The position numbers and the translations under genes are program-made. From CADEDH01 sp963732695 (lineage in GTDB: Bacteria > Actinomycetota > Acidimicrobiia > Acidimicrobiales > SZUA-35): 64,000 nucleotides of DNA. The notes under the pieces were generated by a model. It saw only the letters and a program-made list of their open reading frames with translations, ran no database searches and was not told the origin of the DNA. Of the stretch, positions 44,162 to 53,221 are shown one piece after another. Numbering within the stretch: the first letter of the stretch is position 1; the number at the start of each line of letters is the position of its first letter. The stretch is from NCBI GenBank assembly GCA_963732695.1, contig CAVTAP010000011.1:1-64000 (forward strand), written 5' to 3'.

Positions 44162-45517
44162 TCAGGCTGGCTGGTCGGCGTCGGGTCCCCAGGGGCTGCG
44201 ATCGGGAAGGCGGGGCTGGAGACTCTGGCCGTCGAGCAGGGTGGCGGGGCCGATGGCGGCGGCCCCGAAGCGGTCGCGGATCTGGTCGACGGCGGCATTG
44301 GCCGCCTCCCAGGCGCCGTCGTCGGGCTCCCGGTCGGGATCGGCCCCGGTCCCACCGCCGCTGGCCGCCAGCAGCGCCTCGAAGCTCAGCTGCTCCACCC
44401 GCTCCTCGGTGAGCGACGTCGCCCCCACGCCCAGCAGGCGGATCCCGGGGTCGAGCGACACCCCGTCGAGCAGGCGCCCGGCCACGGCCACGATGGTGGC
44501 GGCGCTGTCGGTGGACCGCTCCAGCGTCTCGGCCCGGGTGAGGGTCTGGAACGACGGGTAGCGAACCTTGATCGTGACCGTCCGGCCCCGCAGGCCGGCC
44601 CGCCGCAGGCGGGCGGCCACCGAGTCGGCCATGCGCACCAGCTCCCGCTGCAGGTCGGCCCGCTCAGTGAGGTCGCGGGCGAAGGTCTCCTCGTGGCTGA
44701 CGGACTTGGTGGGCCGGTCGACCTCCACCGGCCGGTCGTCGACCCCATTGGCCACGGCGTGGAGGTGCCGGCCGTTGGCGTCGCCCACCGTGGCCACCAG
44801 CAACTCCAGCGGCAGGTCGGCCATCTCCCCCACCGTGGTGATCCCGAGCCGGGCCAGGCGCTCGGCCGTCTTGGGCCCCACCCCCCACATGGCCCGGATC
44901 GGTAGCGGGCGCAGGAAGCCTTCCACCTCGCCCGGCCGCACCACGAACACCCCGTCGCCCGGCTCCACCCTGCGCCCCACGATGCGGGGCTTGGCCGCCT
45001 CCGATGCCAGCTTGGCCACCAGCTTGCTCGGAGCCACCCCGATCGAGCAGATCAGGCCCTCGGCATCGAGGATGGCCCGGCGCAGCTCGTGGGCGATGGT
45101 GGTGGCCGGGCCCTCGAGGCGGCGGGCCCCGGTGACGTCGAGGAAGGCCTCGTCGAGCGAGAGCGGCTCCACCAGCGGGGTCACACCGCGGAACCGGGCC
45201 ATGACCCGGCGGCTCACCGCGGCGTAGGCGGCATGGTCGGCCGGGAGGAACAGGGCGTGGGGGCACAGCTGGCGGGCCCGGGCCGAGGGCATGGCGGAAC
45301 GGATCCCGAACACCCGGGCCTCGTAGGAGGCGGCGGCCACCACCCCCCGATCGCCGGTGCCGCCCACCACCACCGGCAGGCCCCGCAGCTCCGGCCGGCG
45401 CCGCACCTCGACCGACACGAAGAAGGCGTCCATGTCGACGTGCAGGATCGCCCGGCCCGGGGGCGGGCCGGCCCCGGGTGAGGCACGATCGGGCGGCGGT
45501 CCGGGGCCCGTGCTCAC
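44162..45517 (-). CDS. dinB: DNA polymerase IV (Y family)
   Basis: Error-prone translesion polymerase, 451 residues. Catalytic residues lie in ILHVDMDAFFVSVE and PLSLDEAFLDVTG (Asp-Glu), with VVAAASYEARVFGIRSAMPSARARQLCP, CSIGVAPSKLVAKLASEAAKP and the helix-hairpin-helix WGVGPKTAERLARLGITTVGEM. The start is GTG 45517 overlapping the NUDIX stop. There is no canonical C-terminal beta-clamp motif at the very end, though QLSFE at about 392 fits the clamp-binding consensus QLxLF loosely. No LexA box was seen upstream. Confidence 0.94.
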   Translation of the reverse strand: MSTGPGPPPDRASPGAGPPPGRAILHVDMDAFFVSVEVRRRPELRGLPVVVGGTGDRGVVAAASYEARVFGIRSAMPSARARQLCPHALFLPADHAAYAAVSRRVMARFRGVTPLVEPLSLDEAFLDVTGARRLEGPATTIAHELRRAILDAEGLICSIGVAPSKLVAKLASEAAKPRIVGRRVEPGDGVFVVRPGEVEGFLRPLPIRAMWGVGPKTAERLARLGITTVGEMADLPLELLVATVGDANGRHLHAVANGVDDRPVEVDRPTKSVSHEETFARDLTERADLQRELVRMADSVAARLRRAGLRGRTVTIKVRYPSFQTLTRAETLERSTDSAATIVAVAGRLLDGVSLDPGIRLLGVGATSLTEERVEQLSFEALLAASGGGTGADPDREPDDGAWEAANAAVDQIRDRFGAAAIGPATLLDGQSLQPRLPDRSPWGPDADQPA

Positions 45518-46047
45518 CCCAGGCGGTCGATGCGGCGGGGCTGCCCCCGCCCACCGGTCATGTGATAGCGGAAGGTGCGGCCGTCGTCGACCCCCTCCTG
45601 GAGGTGGGCCAGGAGCGGCTCGACCACCCAGGGCTGGGCCGACTCCAGCCGGTCGGCCACCGCCCCCCGCTCCACGTAGTGGGCGTCGATCACGATGCCG
45701 TCGGGGTCGTCGACGGCGAGGAGGCCCTCCACCGCCAGGCCGAGGTGGGCCTCCACCCGGAGCATGAAGCCGGCGTCGGGGGCCAGCACCTCCACCCGGT
45801 ACAGCGGCCCGGCCCATTCGGTGACCCGCAGGCCCGTCTCCTCCTCGACCTCGCGGGTGAGGCCCTCCACCGCGCTCTCGCCCGGGTCGACCACGCCCCC
45901 CGGGGTGGTCCACTCGATCGCCCCGCCCTGACGCAGGTTCTTCACCAGGAGCACCGAGTCGTCGACGATGATCACACCCCCGGCCACGAACCAGTGGCGC
46001 AGCCCGTCGTCGGACACCGGTGGGGTGTAGCGGTTCTCGGCGCTCAT
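45514..46047 (-). CDS. NUDIX hydrolase
   Basis: 177-residue pyrophosphohydrolase. The NUDIX box is GGVVDPGESAVEGLTREVEEETGL, matching GX5EX7REUXEEXGU exactly. The start is ATG 46047. It is translationally coupled to dinB (four-base overlap), so a role in cleaning damaged nucleotides would fit, but the substrate is not predictable. Confidence 0.88.
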   Translation of the reverse strand: MSAENRYTPPVSDDGLRHWFVAGGVIIVDDSVLLVKNLRQGGAIEWTTPGGVVDPGESAVEGLTREVEEETGLRVTEWAGPLYRVEVLAPDAGFMLRVEAHLGLAVEGLLAVDDPDGIVIDAHYVERGAVADRLESAQPWVVEPLLAHLQEGVDDGRTFRYHMTGGRGQPRRIDRLG

Positions 46048-46180
46048 GACCCCATTCTGGCCGATGGCGGGCCGTCCCGGCCCGTCCGACCTGCCCTCGC
46101 CCGGGTTACCGTGGGTCTCGGCGGAAGCGGGCGCCGGGCCCGCCTCCCCATCCAGCCGCCCCCCGGCCCGAGCGCGGACC

Positions 46181-46717
46181 ATGACCGATCCCGACCCACA
46201 GTCGAGCCCTTCCTCTCCGTCGGCCAACGGCCACCACGACGACGCCGCCCTGGTCGGTCCCGTGGGGGCCGACGGGCCGGCCCCCCGCCCTCTCCACCCG
46301 GCCGACAGCCCGGTGCCGTTCCGGGATCTCCGTATCCCGGTGCCCTCCCGGGCCGCTCCCCCCCTGGGGGCCCGGGTCGCAGCCTTCGCCGGGATCCTGG
46401 TGGGCGGCCTCCTGGGCGGGCTGATCGGCTACGGCACGGCCGACCTGATGTCGGGCGGATCCGCCGGCTGGGCTGTGCTGGGCCTCCTGGTGGGGGCACT
46501 GGCCGGCGCCATCGGCGTGGGCATCGTGGCCGGCCTCACGCTGCGGGCCATGAACGAGTGGAAGGCCACGGCCCACCCCGAGGACACCCGCCGCTCGGGC
46601 GGCAAACGGGCTGCCCAGCGGCCGGGAACGGGTGGCGCCGACGACGACTTCAAGCTCCGTCCCCACCTCCGGGGCACGCCCACGTCGGGCACCGGGGCCG
46701 ACCCCGAGCGTGGCTGA
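46181..46717 (+). CDS. Hypothetical glycine-zipper membrane protein
   Basis: 178 residues with a disordered N-terminus and two Gly/Ala-rich hydrophobic helices (VAAFAGILVGGLLGGLIGYG and GWAVLGLLVGALAGAIGVGIVAGLTL), followed by a basic hydrophilic tail. I do not recognise a family. Its stop overlaps the start of the inositol monophosphatase gene, so the two are probably co-translated. Confidence 0.6.
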   Translation: MTDPDPQSSPSSPSANGHHDDAALVGPVGADGPAPRPLHPADSPVPFRDLRIPVPSRAAPPLGARVAAFAGILVGGLLGGLIGYGTADLMSGGSAGWAVLGLLVGALAGAIGVGIVAGLTLRAMNEWKATAHPEDTRRSGGKRAAQRPGTGGADDDFKLRPHLRGTPTSGTGADPERG

Positions 46718-47573
46718 CCGGCCCGCAACCTCCCCACCGGCCTCCGCCCCCGGGGCCGGCCTGGTGGAGCTGGGCACCCTGGCCGCCCGCCTGGCCCGGG
46801 CCGCCGGCGAGCTGGCGCTGGCCGAGGCGGCCGCCGTCCGGGGCGGTGGGGCTGACGGCTCCCGGGGCCGGGCCGACACCAAATCGAGCCCCACCGACCT
46901 GGTCACGGCGGCCGACCGGGCGGCCGAGTCGCTGATCATCGAGGGCATCCTGGCCGCCCGCCCCGGTGACGGGATAGCCGGCGAGGAGGGCGGCAGCCGG
47001 GCCGGCACGTCGGGTGTGGTCTGGCACATCGATCCGATCGACGGCACCACCAACTACGTGTACGGCATCCCCGCCTTCGCCGTGTCGATCGGGGTGGAGA
47101 CCGAGGGCGAGCTGGTGGCGGGGGCCGTGTTCCACCCCTCCCGGGGCTGCCTCTACCACGCCGTGCGGGGCGGAGGGGCCTGGCGTGACGCCGAGCGGCT
47201 CCGGTGTTCCCCCCTGGCCGACCTGGCCACGGCGCTGGTGGCCACCGGCTTCGCCTACCAGCCTCCACGGCGCCGCCACCAGGCCGAGGTGCTGGTGACG
47301 GTGTTGCCGCTGATCCGGGACATCCGCCGGTTCGGCTCGGCTGCGCTCGACCTGTGCTCCGTGGCCAGCGGCGAGGTCGACGCCTACTGGGAGCAGGGCC
47401 TCAACCACTGGGACCTGGCCGCCGGCACCGTGATCGCCCGGGAGGCCGGCGCCCTGGTGGCCAACCTGCGGGGCGGTCCGCCCGATGCCGGCTGCCTCGT
47501 GGCCGCCCCACCGGCCCTCTTCCACCCCCTCCGCGACCTCCTGCTCACCGCCGGAGCCGATCAACCGGCCTGA
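46710..47573 (+). CDS. Inositol monophosphatase family protein
   Basis: Mg-dependent phosphatase, 287 residues. SSPTDLVTAADRAAE, GEEGG, HIDPIDGTTNYVYGIP (metal Asp residues) and EQGLNHWDLAAGTVIAREAGA are the full set of family motifs. The substrate could be inositol phosphate, histidinol phosphate or a sugar phosphate. A link to phosphatidylinositol mannoside formation (PimB-like gene at 56.8 kb) is possible. The start is GTG 46710. Confidence 0.9.
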   Translation: MADRPATSPPASAPGAGLVELGTLAARLARAAGELALAEAAAVRGGGADGSRGRADTKSSPTDLVTAADRAAESLIIEGILAARPGDGIAGEEGGSRAGTSGVVWHIDPIDGTTNYVYGIPAFAVSIGVETEGELVAGAVFHPSRGCLYHAVRGGGAWRDAERLRCSPLADLATALVATGFAYQPPRRRHQAEVLVTVLPLIRDIRRFGSAALDLCSVASGEVDAYWEQGLNHWDLAAGTVIAREAGALVANLRGGPPDAGCLVAAPPALFHPLRDLLLTAGADQPA

Positions 47574-47627
47574 GCGAATTTTGCGTCATGGCACCGATCG
47601 TGGCCGGCGATCGGGCACCATGCTGTT

Positions 47628-48311
47628 GTGGGAACGAAGATCCTTACCGTCGAAGACGACGAGCGCATCCGCCAGGCCGTGACCCTCGCCCTCGAGGAGG
47701 AGGGTTGGGACGTGGTGGAGGCGGCCACCGGCGAGCGGGCGTTGGAGACCTTCACCGCCTCCCCGGCCGACGTGGTGCTGATCGACATCATGCTCCCCGG
47801 CATCGACGGGTTCGAGGTGTGCCGTTCGATCCGCCGCACCAGTGACGTGCCCATCATCATGGTCACCGCCCGATCCGACACCCACGACGTGGTGGCCGGT
47901 CTGGAGGCCGGGGCCGACGACTACCTGACCAAGCCCTTCGCCCCCAAGGAGCTGTCGGCCCGCATCCGGGCCATGCTCCGCCGGGTCCGGGCCCACGAGC
48001 CGGGCACGCTGGAGCGCACCAAGATCGGGGAGCTGGAGATCAGCCCCGACGAGGGCATGGTGCTGCGCAACGGCGAGGAGCTCCATCTCACCAAGACCGA
48101 GTTCAAGCTGCTGGTGGAGCTGGCGTCCCAGCCGGGCAAGGTGTTCAGCCGCGAGGTGCTGCTGGAGCGGGTGTGGGGCTACGACTACTTCGGCGACGGC
48201 CGCCTGGTCGACGTCCACATCCGGCGCCTGCGCACCAAGGTGGAGGCCGATCCGGCCAGCCCCCGCTACGTGGTGACGTCCCGGGGGCTCGGCTACAAGC
48301 TCCAGCCCTGA
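47628..48311 (+). CDS. mtrA: Response regulator MtrA (OmpR/PhoB family)
   Basis: 227-residue DNA-binding response regulator. The receiver has acidic pocket residues in VEDDE, phospho-acceptor D53 in LIDIMLPG and K102 in LTKPF; the winged helix contains ELHLTKTEFKLLVELASQPGKVFSREVLLERVWGYDYFGDGRLVDVHIRRLRTKVE. The start is GTG 47628. The mtrA-mtrB-lpqB order identifies it as MtrA, which in actinobacteria couples cell-wall and division genes to envelope state. Confidence 0.92.
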   Translation: MGTKILTVEDDERIRQAVTLALEEEGWDVVEAATGERALETFTASPADVVLIDIMLPGIDGFEVCRSIRRTSDVPIIMVTARSDTHDVVAGLEAGADDYLTKPFAPKELSARIRAMLRRVRAHEPGTLERTKIGELEISPDEGMVLRNGEELHLTKTEFKLLVELASQPGKVFSREVLLERVWGYDYFGDGRLVDVHIRRLRTKVEADPASPRYVVTSRGLGYKLQP

Positions 48312-48315
48312 GCCG

Positions 48316-49767
48316 GTGAGCCGGCAGCGGTGGTGGCGGGGCCTGCGGGCCCGGGTGACCGTGGCCTACGCCATCGGCTCGCTGCTGCTGTCGTTCACCG
48401 TGGCCGGGGCCACCTTCGCCCTGGCCCGGGCCCAGCTGCTGGAAGCGGCCGAGAGCCAGCACCGGGAGCAGGCCTACACCAACGCCAAGTCGTTGCGGGC
48501 CAACGTCCAGAACGCGCTGGAGGAGGGCGGCAGCACCGACGGCGGCGCCCAGATCGACATCAACGCCTTCCTCACCAACCTGTCGCGGTTCAACGGCAGC
48601 CAGCAGGCCCTCCTGCTCGACGACGGCACGTGGTATTCGCCGTTCACCATCAAAGACCAGCTCCAGGGCTACCCCCAGCTGGTCGACGGCACCCGCACGT
48701 GGAGCGTCGCCGACATGCGGATCGACGTCGCCGGCACGGTCAGCTACGCCGTGGGCATCCGCCTCGACTCGATCAACGCCACCTACTTCGAGGTCCGGTC
48801 GCTGGCCGACCTGGAGAGCACGCTGAGCTCCCTGCGGGCCATCCTGATCGGCGTGGCCACCCTGGCCAGCGGGGCCGGGGCGGCGTTCGGCTACTACTCG
48901 GCCCGGCGGGCCCTCACGCCACTGAGCCGCATCTCCACCGCCGCCAGCGCCATCGCCGACGGCGACTTCACCATGAAGCTCGACCTGGAGGACGACCGCG
49001 ACCTGGCGCTGCTCGGCAGCGCGTTCAACAACATGGTGGATGCCGTGGGTCAACGGATCGAGCGGGAGCGGCAGTTCACCTCCGATGTGAGCCACGAGCT
49101 GCGGTCACCCCTCATGACCCTCACCGCCTCGGTGGAGGTGCTGGAGCGGCGCAAGGACTCCCTGCCCGACGTGGCCCAACAGGCCGTCGAGCTGCTCAGC
49201 CACGACCTCGACCGGTTCCAGCGCCTGGTGCAGGACCTGCTGGAGATCTCCCGCATGGAGGCGGGGGCGGTGCAGCTCCAGATCAGCCAGTTCCTGCTGA
49301 TCGAGTTCCTCGAGAACGTGATGACCCAGAGCCGCAACCCGGGTCTGCTGATGAACTTCTCCCCCGGCGACGAGGATCTGGTGGTCTCCGCCGACAAGCG
49401 CCGTCTGGCCCAGGTGATGACGAACCTGATCGAGAACGCCGAGAAGTACGGGGGCGGCGCCACCGGGATCTCGTACGAGGTGGTGGACGACGACGTGCAG
49501 ATCGTGGTGGAGGACAACGGCCCCGGTGTGCCGGCCGAGGAGCGGGACCGGATCTTCGAGCGATTCGCCCGCATGGGCGGGGTGGCCGGCAACCGGTCGG
49601 CCGATGCCGGCTTCGGCCTCGGGTTGTCACTGGTGGGTGAGCACGTGCGCCTCCACGGCGGCCAGGTGTGGGTGACCGACCGGATCGACGGCCAGCACGG
49701 GGCCCGCTTCGTGGTGCAGCTCCCACTGGGCCCCGACCGCGAGCTGCACGAGGAGATGGCGTCGTGA
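48316..49767 (+). CDS. mtrB: Sensor histidine kinase MtrB
   Basis: 483 residues with two membrane helices (about residues 16-38 and 173-196) flanking an extracytoplasmic sensor domain, then HAMP, the dimerisation domain with phospho-acceptor H260 in SDVSHELRSPL, and the ATPase domain (NLIENAEKYGG, EDNGPGVPAEERDRIFERF, GFGLGLSLV). It starts five bases after mtrA and overlaps the next gene. It is expected to phosphorylate MtrA. Confidence 0.92.
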   Translation: MSRQRWWRGLRARVTVAYAIGSLLLSFTVAGATFALARAQLLEAAESQHREQAYTNAKSLRANVQNALEEGGSTDGGAQIDINAFLTNLSRFNGSQQALLLDDGTWYSPFTIKDQLQGYPQLVDGTRTWSVADMRIDVAGTVSYAVGIRLDSINATYFEVRSLADLESTLSSLRAILIGVATLASGAGAAFGYYSARRALTPLSRISTAASAIADGDFTMKLDLEDDRDLALLGSAFNNMVDAVGQRIERERQFTSDVSHELRSPLMTLTASVEVLERRKDSLPDVAQQAVELLSHDLDRFQRLVQDLLEISRMEAGAVQLQISQFLLIEFLENVMTQSRNPGLLMNFSPGDEDLVVSADKRRLAQVMTNLIENAEKYGGGATGISYEVVDDDVQIVVEDNGPGVPAEERDRIFERFARMGGVAGNRSADAGFGLGLSLVGEHVRLHGGQVWVTDRIDGQHGARFVVQLPLGPDRELHEEMAS

Positions 49768-50495
49768 GCGGGCGGCTGTCGTTCGCCGCCCGGGCCCAGC
49801 TGCTGGCGGTGGCCCTTCTCACCCTGGCCGGCTGCGCCATCGCCGTCGACAGCGCCCCCCGGCCGGTGGCCAATCTCCCGGAGGATCTGTTCGGCCCCAC
49901 CACCACCCCCACCGTCGTGCCCGACCAGGCGCCCAACCGCCTGTTCCTCTACTTCGTGAACGCCTCCAACAACCTGGTTCGGGTCGGCCTCCCCCGCGAT
50001 GCCCAGGCCACCCCCCAGGAGGCGATCGACGCCCTGGTGGCACCGAGCCAGGACGTGCTGGCCGCCGGGCTCACCACCCGGGTCCCGGAACTGGGTTTCA
50101 CCGCCAACCCGGGGATCGGCGAGGGAGGCGTGCTCACCGTGACCGTCACCGGATCCGAGCTGCGGGCCACGGCCGACGCCGACCCGCCGAAGGTGGCGAA
50201 GATCTACGCCCAGATCGTGTGCACCGTGTCGGAGCTCGGGGTGAGTGCCTCGGCGGTGGAGATCAAGGACGAGGAGGGCCAGATCCCGGTGCTCGTGTCG
50301 ACGGGACTCACCCCCGAGGTCCGCCCGGTGACCCGCTCCGATTTCGCCGATTGCCACGCCGACCCGACCCCGCCGGCGCTGGTGCCCACCACCACCACCC
50401 GCCTCGTCACCACCACCCGGCGGCTCGACCCGCCCAGCGTCACCGAGGCCACCGTGGCCCCCGGGACCGACACCGCCACCACGGTGATTCCCTGA
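49764..50495 (+). CDS. lpqB: LpqB-like lipoprotein with GerMN domain
   Basis: 243 residues. The signal peptide ends in the lipobox TLAGC. A GerMN (sporulation/germination M) domain follows: LFLYFVNASNNLVRVGLPRDAQATPQEAIDALVAP...VLTVTVTG. The tail is Thr/Pro-rich. It is shorter than mycobacterial LpqB (about 580 residues) because the C-terminal beta-propeller is missing, yet it holds the conserved third position after mtrAB. It probably modulates MtrB at the cell surface. Confidence 0.82.
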   Translation: MSGRLSFAARAQLLAVALLTLAGCAIAVDSAPRPVANLPEDLFGPTTTPTVVPDQAPNRLFLYFVNASNNLVRVGLPRDAQATPQEAIDALVAPSQDVLAAGLTTRVPELGFTANPGIGEGGVLTVTVTGSELRATADADPPKVAKIYAQIVCTVSELGVSASAVEIKDEEGQIPVLVSTGLTPEVRPVTRSDFADCHADPTPPALVPTTTTRLVTTTRRLDPPSVTEATVAPGTDTATTVIP

Positions 50496-50513
50496 CCGTC
50501 GGGCGAAGGGCGC

Positions 50514-51542
50514 TCAGGCGAAGAAGTGGCGGGCCGTGTCCCACAGCTCGGCGCTGATGGGCTTGAGCTTGGCGATGGCGTCCTTCAGGGGCACGAGCAC
50601 GATGTGGTTGGACTGGAGAGCCACCATGTGACCCCAGGCCTGGTCGTGCACGGCGTCGATGGCGGCCACCCCGAAGCGGGTGGAGAGCACCCGGTCGAAC
50701 GCGGTGGGGGTGCCACCCCGCTGTACGTGGCCCAGGATCGTGACCCGGGTGTCGTAACCGGTCCGCTTCTCGATCTCGCCGGCCACGGTGTTGGCGATCC
50801 CGCCCAGGCGGATGTGGCCGTACTCGTCGTACTCGTCGGGCGGGGACGGCAGGGTGCCGGACCGGGGCTTGGCCCCCTCGGCCACCACCACGATGGAGGC
50901 GTAGCGCCCGCTGGAGTGACGCTGGGTCAGGGCGGCGCACACCTCGTCGATGTCGAACGGGTGCTCGGGAACGAGCGTGATGGTGGCGCCGCCGGCGATC
51001 CCGGCCCAGGTGGCGATGTGGCCGACGTGGCGGCCCATGACCTCCACCACCATCACCCGGTTGTGGCTCTCGGCCGTGGTGTGGAGGCGGTCGATGGCCT
51101 CGGTGGCGATGGTGACCGCGGTGTCGAACCCGAACGTGGTCTCGGTGAGGCTGATGTCGTTGTCGATCGTCTTGGGCACACCGACGAAGGGCATGCCCAG
51201 ACCCACCAGCTCGTTGGCGCACGACAGGCTGCCTTCGCCCCCCACCGTGATCACGGCGTCGAGCTGGTTCTTGGCCAGTGTCTCGCGCACCTTCTCGACA
51301 CCGTCGTCCACCATGAACGGGTTGATCCGGCTGGTGCCGATGATGGTGCCACCCCGGGGCAGTGTGCCCCGCAACTGCTCGACGTCGAGATCCATGAACT
51401 CGTTGTCGATCAGGCCCCGGTAGCCGTCGACGAATCCCAGCACCTCGTCGCCGTAGAAGCGCACACCCTTGCGCACGACTGCCCGGATGACCGCGTTCAG
51501 GCCCGGACAGTCGCCGCCGGCGGTCAGAATCCCGATTCGCAT
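50514..51542 (-). CDS. pfkA: 6-phosphofructokinase (ATP-dependent, actinobacterial group III type)
   Basis: Glycolytic enzyme phosphorylating fructose 6-phosphate. TAGGDCPGLNAVIR opens the protein, GGEGS spans 101-105 and PKTIDND 123-129. Glycine 104 with lysine 124 matches the ATP-using Streptomyces-type enzymes rather than PPi-dependent ones, which have Asp at 104. The length of 342 residues is normal. Start ATG 51542; six further in-frame codons lie upstream. Confidence 0.93.
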   Translation of the reverse strand: MRIGILTAGGDCPGLNAVIRAVVRKGVRFYGDEVLGFVDGYRGLIDNEFMDLDVEQLRGTLPRGGTIIGTSRINPFMVDDGVEKVRETLAKNQLDAVITVGGEGSLSCANELVGLGMPFVGVPKTIDNDISLTETTFGFDTAVTIATEAIDRLHTTAESHNRVMVVEVMGRHVGHIATWAGIAGGATITLVPEHPFDIDEVCAALTQRHSSGRYASIVVVAEGAKPRSGTLPSPPDEYDEYGHIRLGGIANTVAGEIEKRTGYDTRVTILGHVQRGGTPTAFDRVLSTRFGVAAIDAVHDQAWGHMVALQSNHIVLVPLKDAIAKLKPISAELWDTARHFFA

Positions 51543-51585
51543 GGCGCTGCAACCCTTCAATGAATCCGAGCGGTACAGCCTAACG

Positions 51586-51625
51586 GGTCCCCTTCGGGGA
51601 CCTGGAGTTTCGGCTGCGGCGAAAC
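51586..51625. repeat. Double-hairpin element in pfkA-glpK divergent spacer
   Basis: GGTCCCC-TTC-GGGGACC (51586-51602) is followed after four bases by GTTTCG...CGAAAC (51607-51625). The two-hairpin layout and TTC loop resemble the elements at 2466, 6939 and 61003, but here it lies between divergent starts rather than at a 3' end. Confidence 0.5.
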
Positions 51626-51676
51626 ATCCCGACTCTCTTCGCCCGTCCCATCGGCCACTCGACGCCGGCTCTTAGC

Positions 51677-53168
51677 ATGGTGCCCATGCCCATCGTGGTG
51701 GCCATCGACGCAGGAACCACCGGGGTGCGGGCCCTCGCCATCGACGAGCGCTCGTCGGTGGTCGGCCTGGCCTACCGGGAGCTGACCCAGCACTTCCCCC
51801 GCCCCGGGTGGGTGGAGCACGACCTCGACGAGATCTGGGCCAAGCTGACCGAGGTGCTGTCCGAGCTGGTGCCCCAGCTGTCCGAGCCGGTGGCGGCGGT
51901 CGGGATCACCAACCAGCGGGAGACCGTGGCCGCCTGGGACCGCCGCACCGGCCGGCCCCGGCACCGGGCCATCGTGTGGCAGGACCGGCGTACGGCCGAC
52001 CGCTGCACGGATCTGGCCGGGGCTGGTGCGCTGGACGTGGTCCGACGCCGCACCGGGCTCGTGCTCGACCCGTACTTCTCGGGCACCAAGTTCGGGTGGC
52101 TGCTGAACGAGGGCGGGGTGGCGGCCGACGCCGACCTGGCGCTGGGCACGATCGACAGCTGGGTGCTGTGGAACCTCACCGGCGGGGCGGTGCACGCCAC
52201 CGAGCCGTCGAACGCCTCCCGCACGATGCTGTTCGATCTGGAGGACCTGAGCTGGTCGGGAGAGCTGGCCGAGCTGCTGGGGGTGCCGGTGGCGGCCCTG
52301 CCCGAGGTCCGTCCGTCGAGCGGGCGGTTCGGCACCACAGCCCTCGGGACGTCGGCTCTGGGAGCCGGGATCCCGATCAGCGGGGTCGCCGGCGACCAGC
52401 AGGCGGCCCTGTTCGGACAGGCCTGTTTCGCCCCCGGGATGACCAAGAACACCTACGGCACCGGCAGCTTCGTGCTGATGAACGTGGGCGACCGGTGCCC
52501 GCCCCCGGTCGACGGGCTGCTGACCACGGTGGGGTGGACGCTGGGCCCCGACCAGCCCGCCACCTACGCCTACGAGGGGGCCATCTTCGTCACCGGGGCC
52601 GCCGTCCAGTGGCTGCGGGACGGGCTGGGGCTGATCGGCGACGCGGCCGAGATCGGGCCGCTGGCCGCCTCGGTCCGACACCACCGGCGACGTGTTCCTG
52701 GTGCCGGCGTTCGCCGGGCTGGGCAGCCCGTGGTGGGACCCGTGGGCCCGGGGCACGATCGTGGGTCTCACCCGGGGCACGGGCCGGGCCGAGTTGGCCC
52801 GGGCCGTGGTGGAGGCGATGGCCTACCAGACCCGCGACGTGGTGGAGCTGATGGTGCAGGCGTCGGCCCAGCCGCTGGCCGAGCTGCGGGTGGACGGTGG
52901 GGCCTCGGTGATGGACCTGCTCCTCCAGCTCCAGGCCGACCAGCTCGGGGTGCCGGTGACCCGCCCGGCCCAGACCGAGACCACGGCCCTGGGCGCCGCC
53001 TACCTGGCCGGGCTGGCCGAAGGGGTGTGGGGCTCGCTCGACGACGTCACCGCGTCGTGGTCGCTCGACGTCCGGGTGGCCCCGGCCCCCGAGCGCTCCC
53101 CCGCCGACACCCTCTACCGCCGCTGGCTTCAGGCCGTGGAGCGCTCCCGGGGCTGGGCCCAGGAATGA
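51677..53168 (+). pseudogene. glpK: Glycerol kinase (FGGY family), interrupted by one apparent frameshift
   Basis: Glycerol kinase makes glycerol 3-phosphate. The first ~333 codons carry AIDAGTTGVRALAID, AVGITNQRETVAAWD, IVWQDRRTADRC, GVAGDQQAALFGQACF and NTYGTGSF. After GPLAASV, an extra C at about 52675-52676 shifts the frame; the other frame continues DTTGDVFLVPAFAGLGSPWWDPWARGT through RVDGGASVMDLLLQLQADQLGVPV to the end at 53168. Removing one base gives 496 residues, the normal size, with no lost motif. A sequencing error or recent mutation are both possible. Confidence 0.88.
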
Positions 53169-53175
53169 CCCCGAA

Positions 53176-53216
53176 GTAGGAGCCTGAGTGGCGCTGAGCG
53201 CCGCTCAGGCTCCTAC
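53176..53216. terminator. Strong bidirectional terminator
   Basis: A 20-bp inverted repeat with a single G-U wobble and a 1-base spacer (left arm GTAGGAGCCTGAGTGGCGCT) fills the gap between the convergent glpK and aminotransferase stop codons. It is the longest stem I found in the window. Confidence 0.8.
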
Positions 53217-53221
53217 GTTCG

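Noticed and set aside
46048..46110. SOS box upstream of the NUDIX-dinB pair
   Set aside because: No CGAAC-N4-GTTCG or close variant is present, although dinB genes are often LexA controlled.
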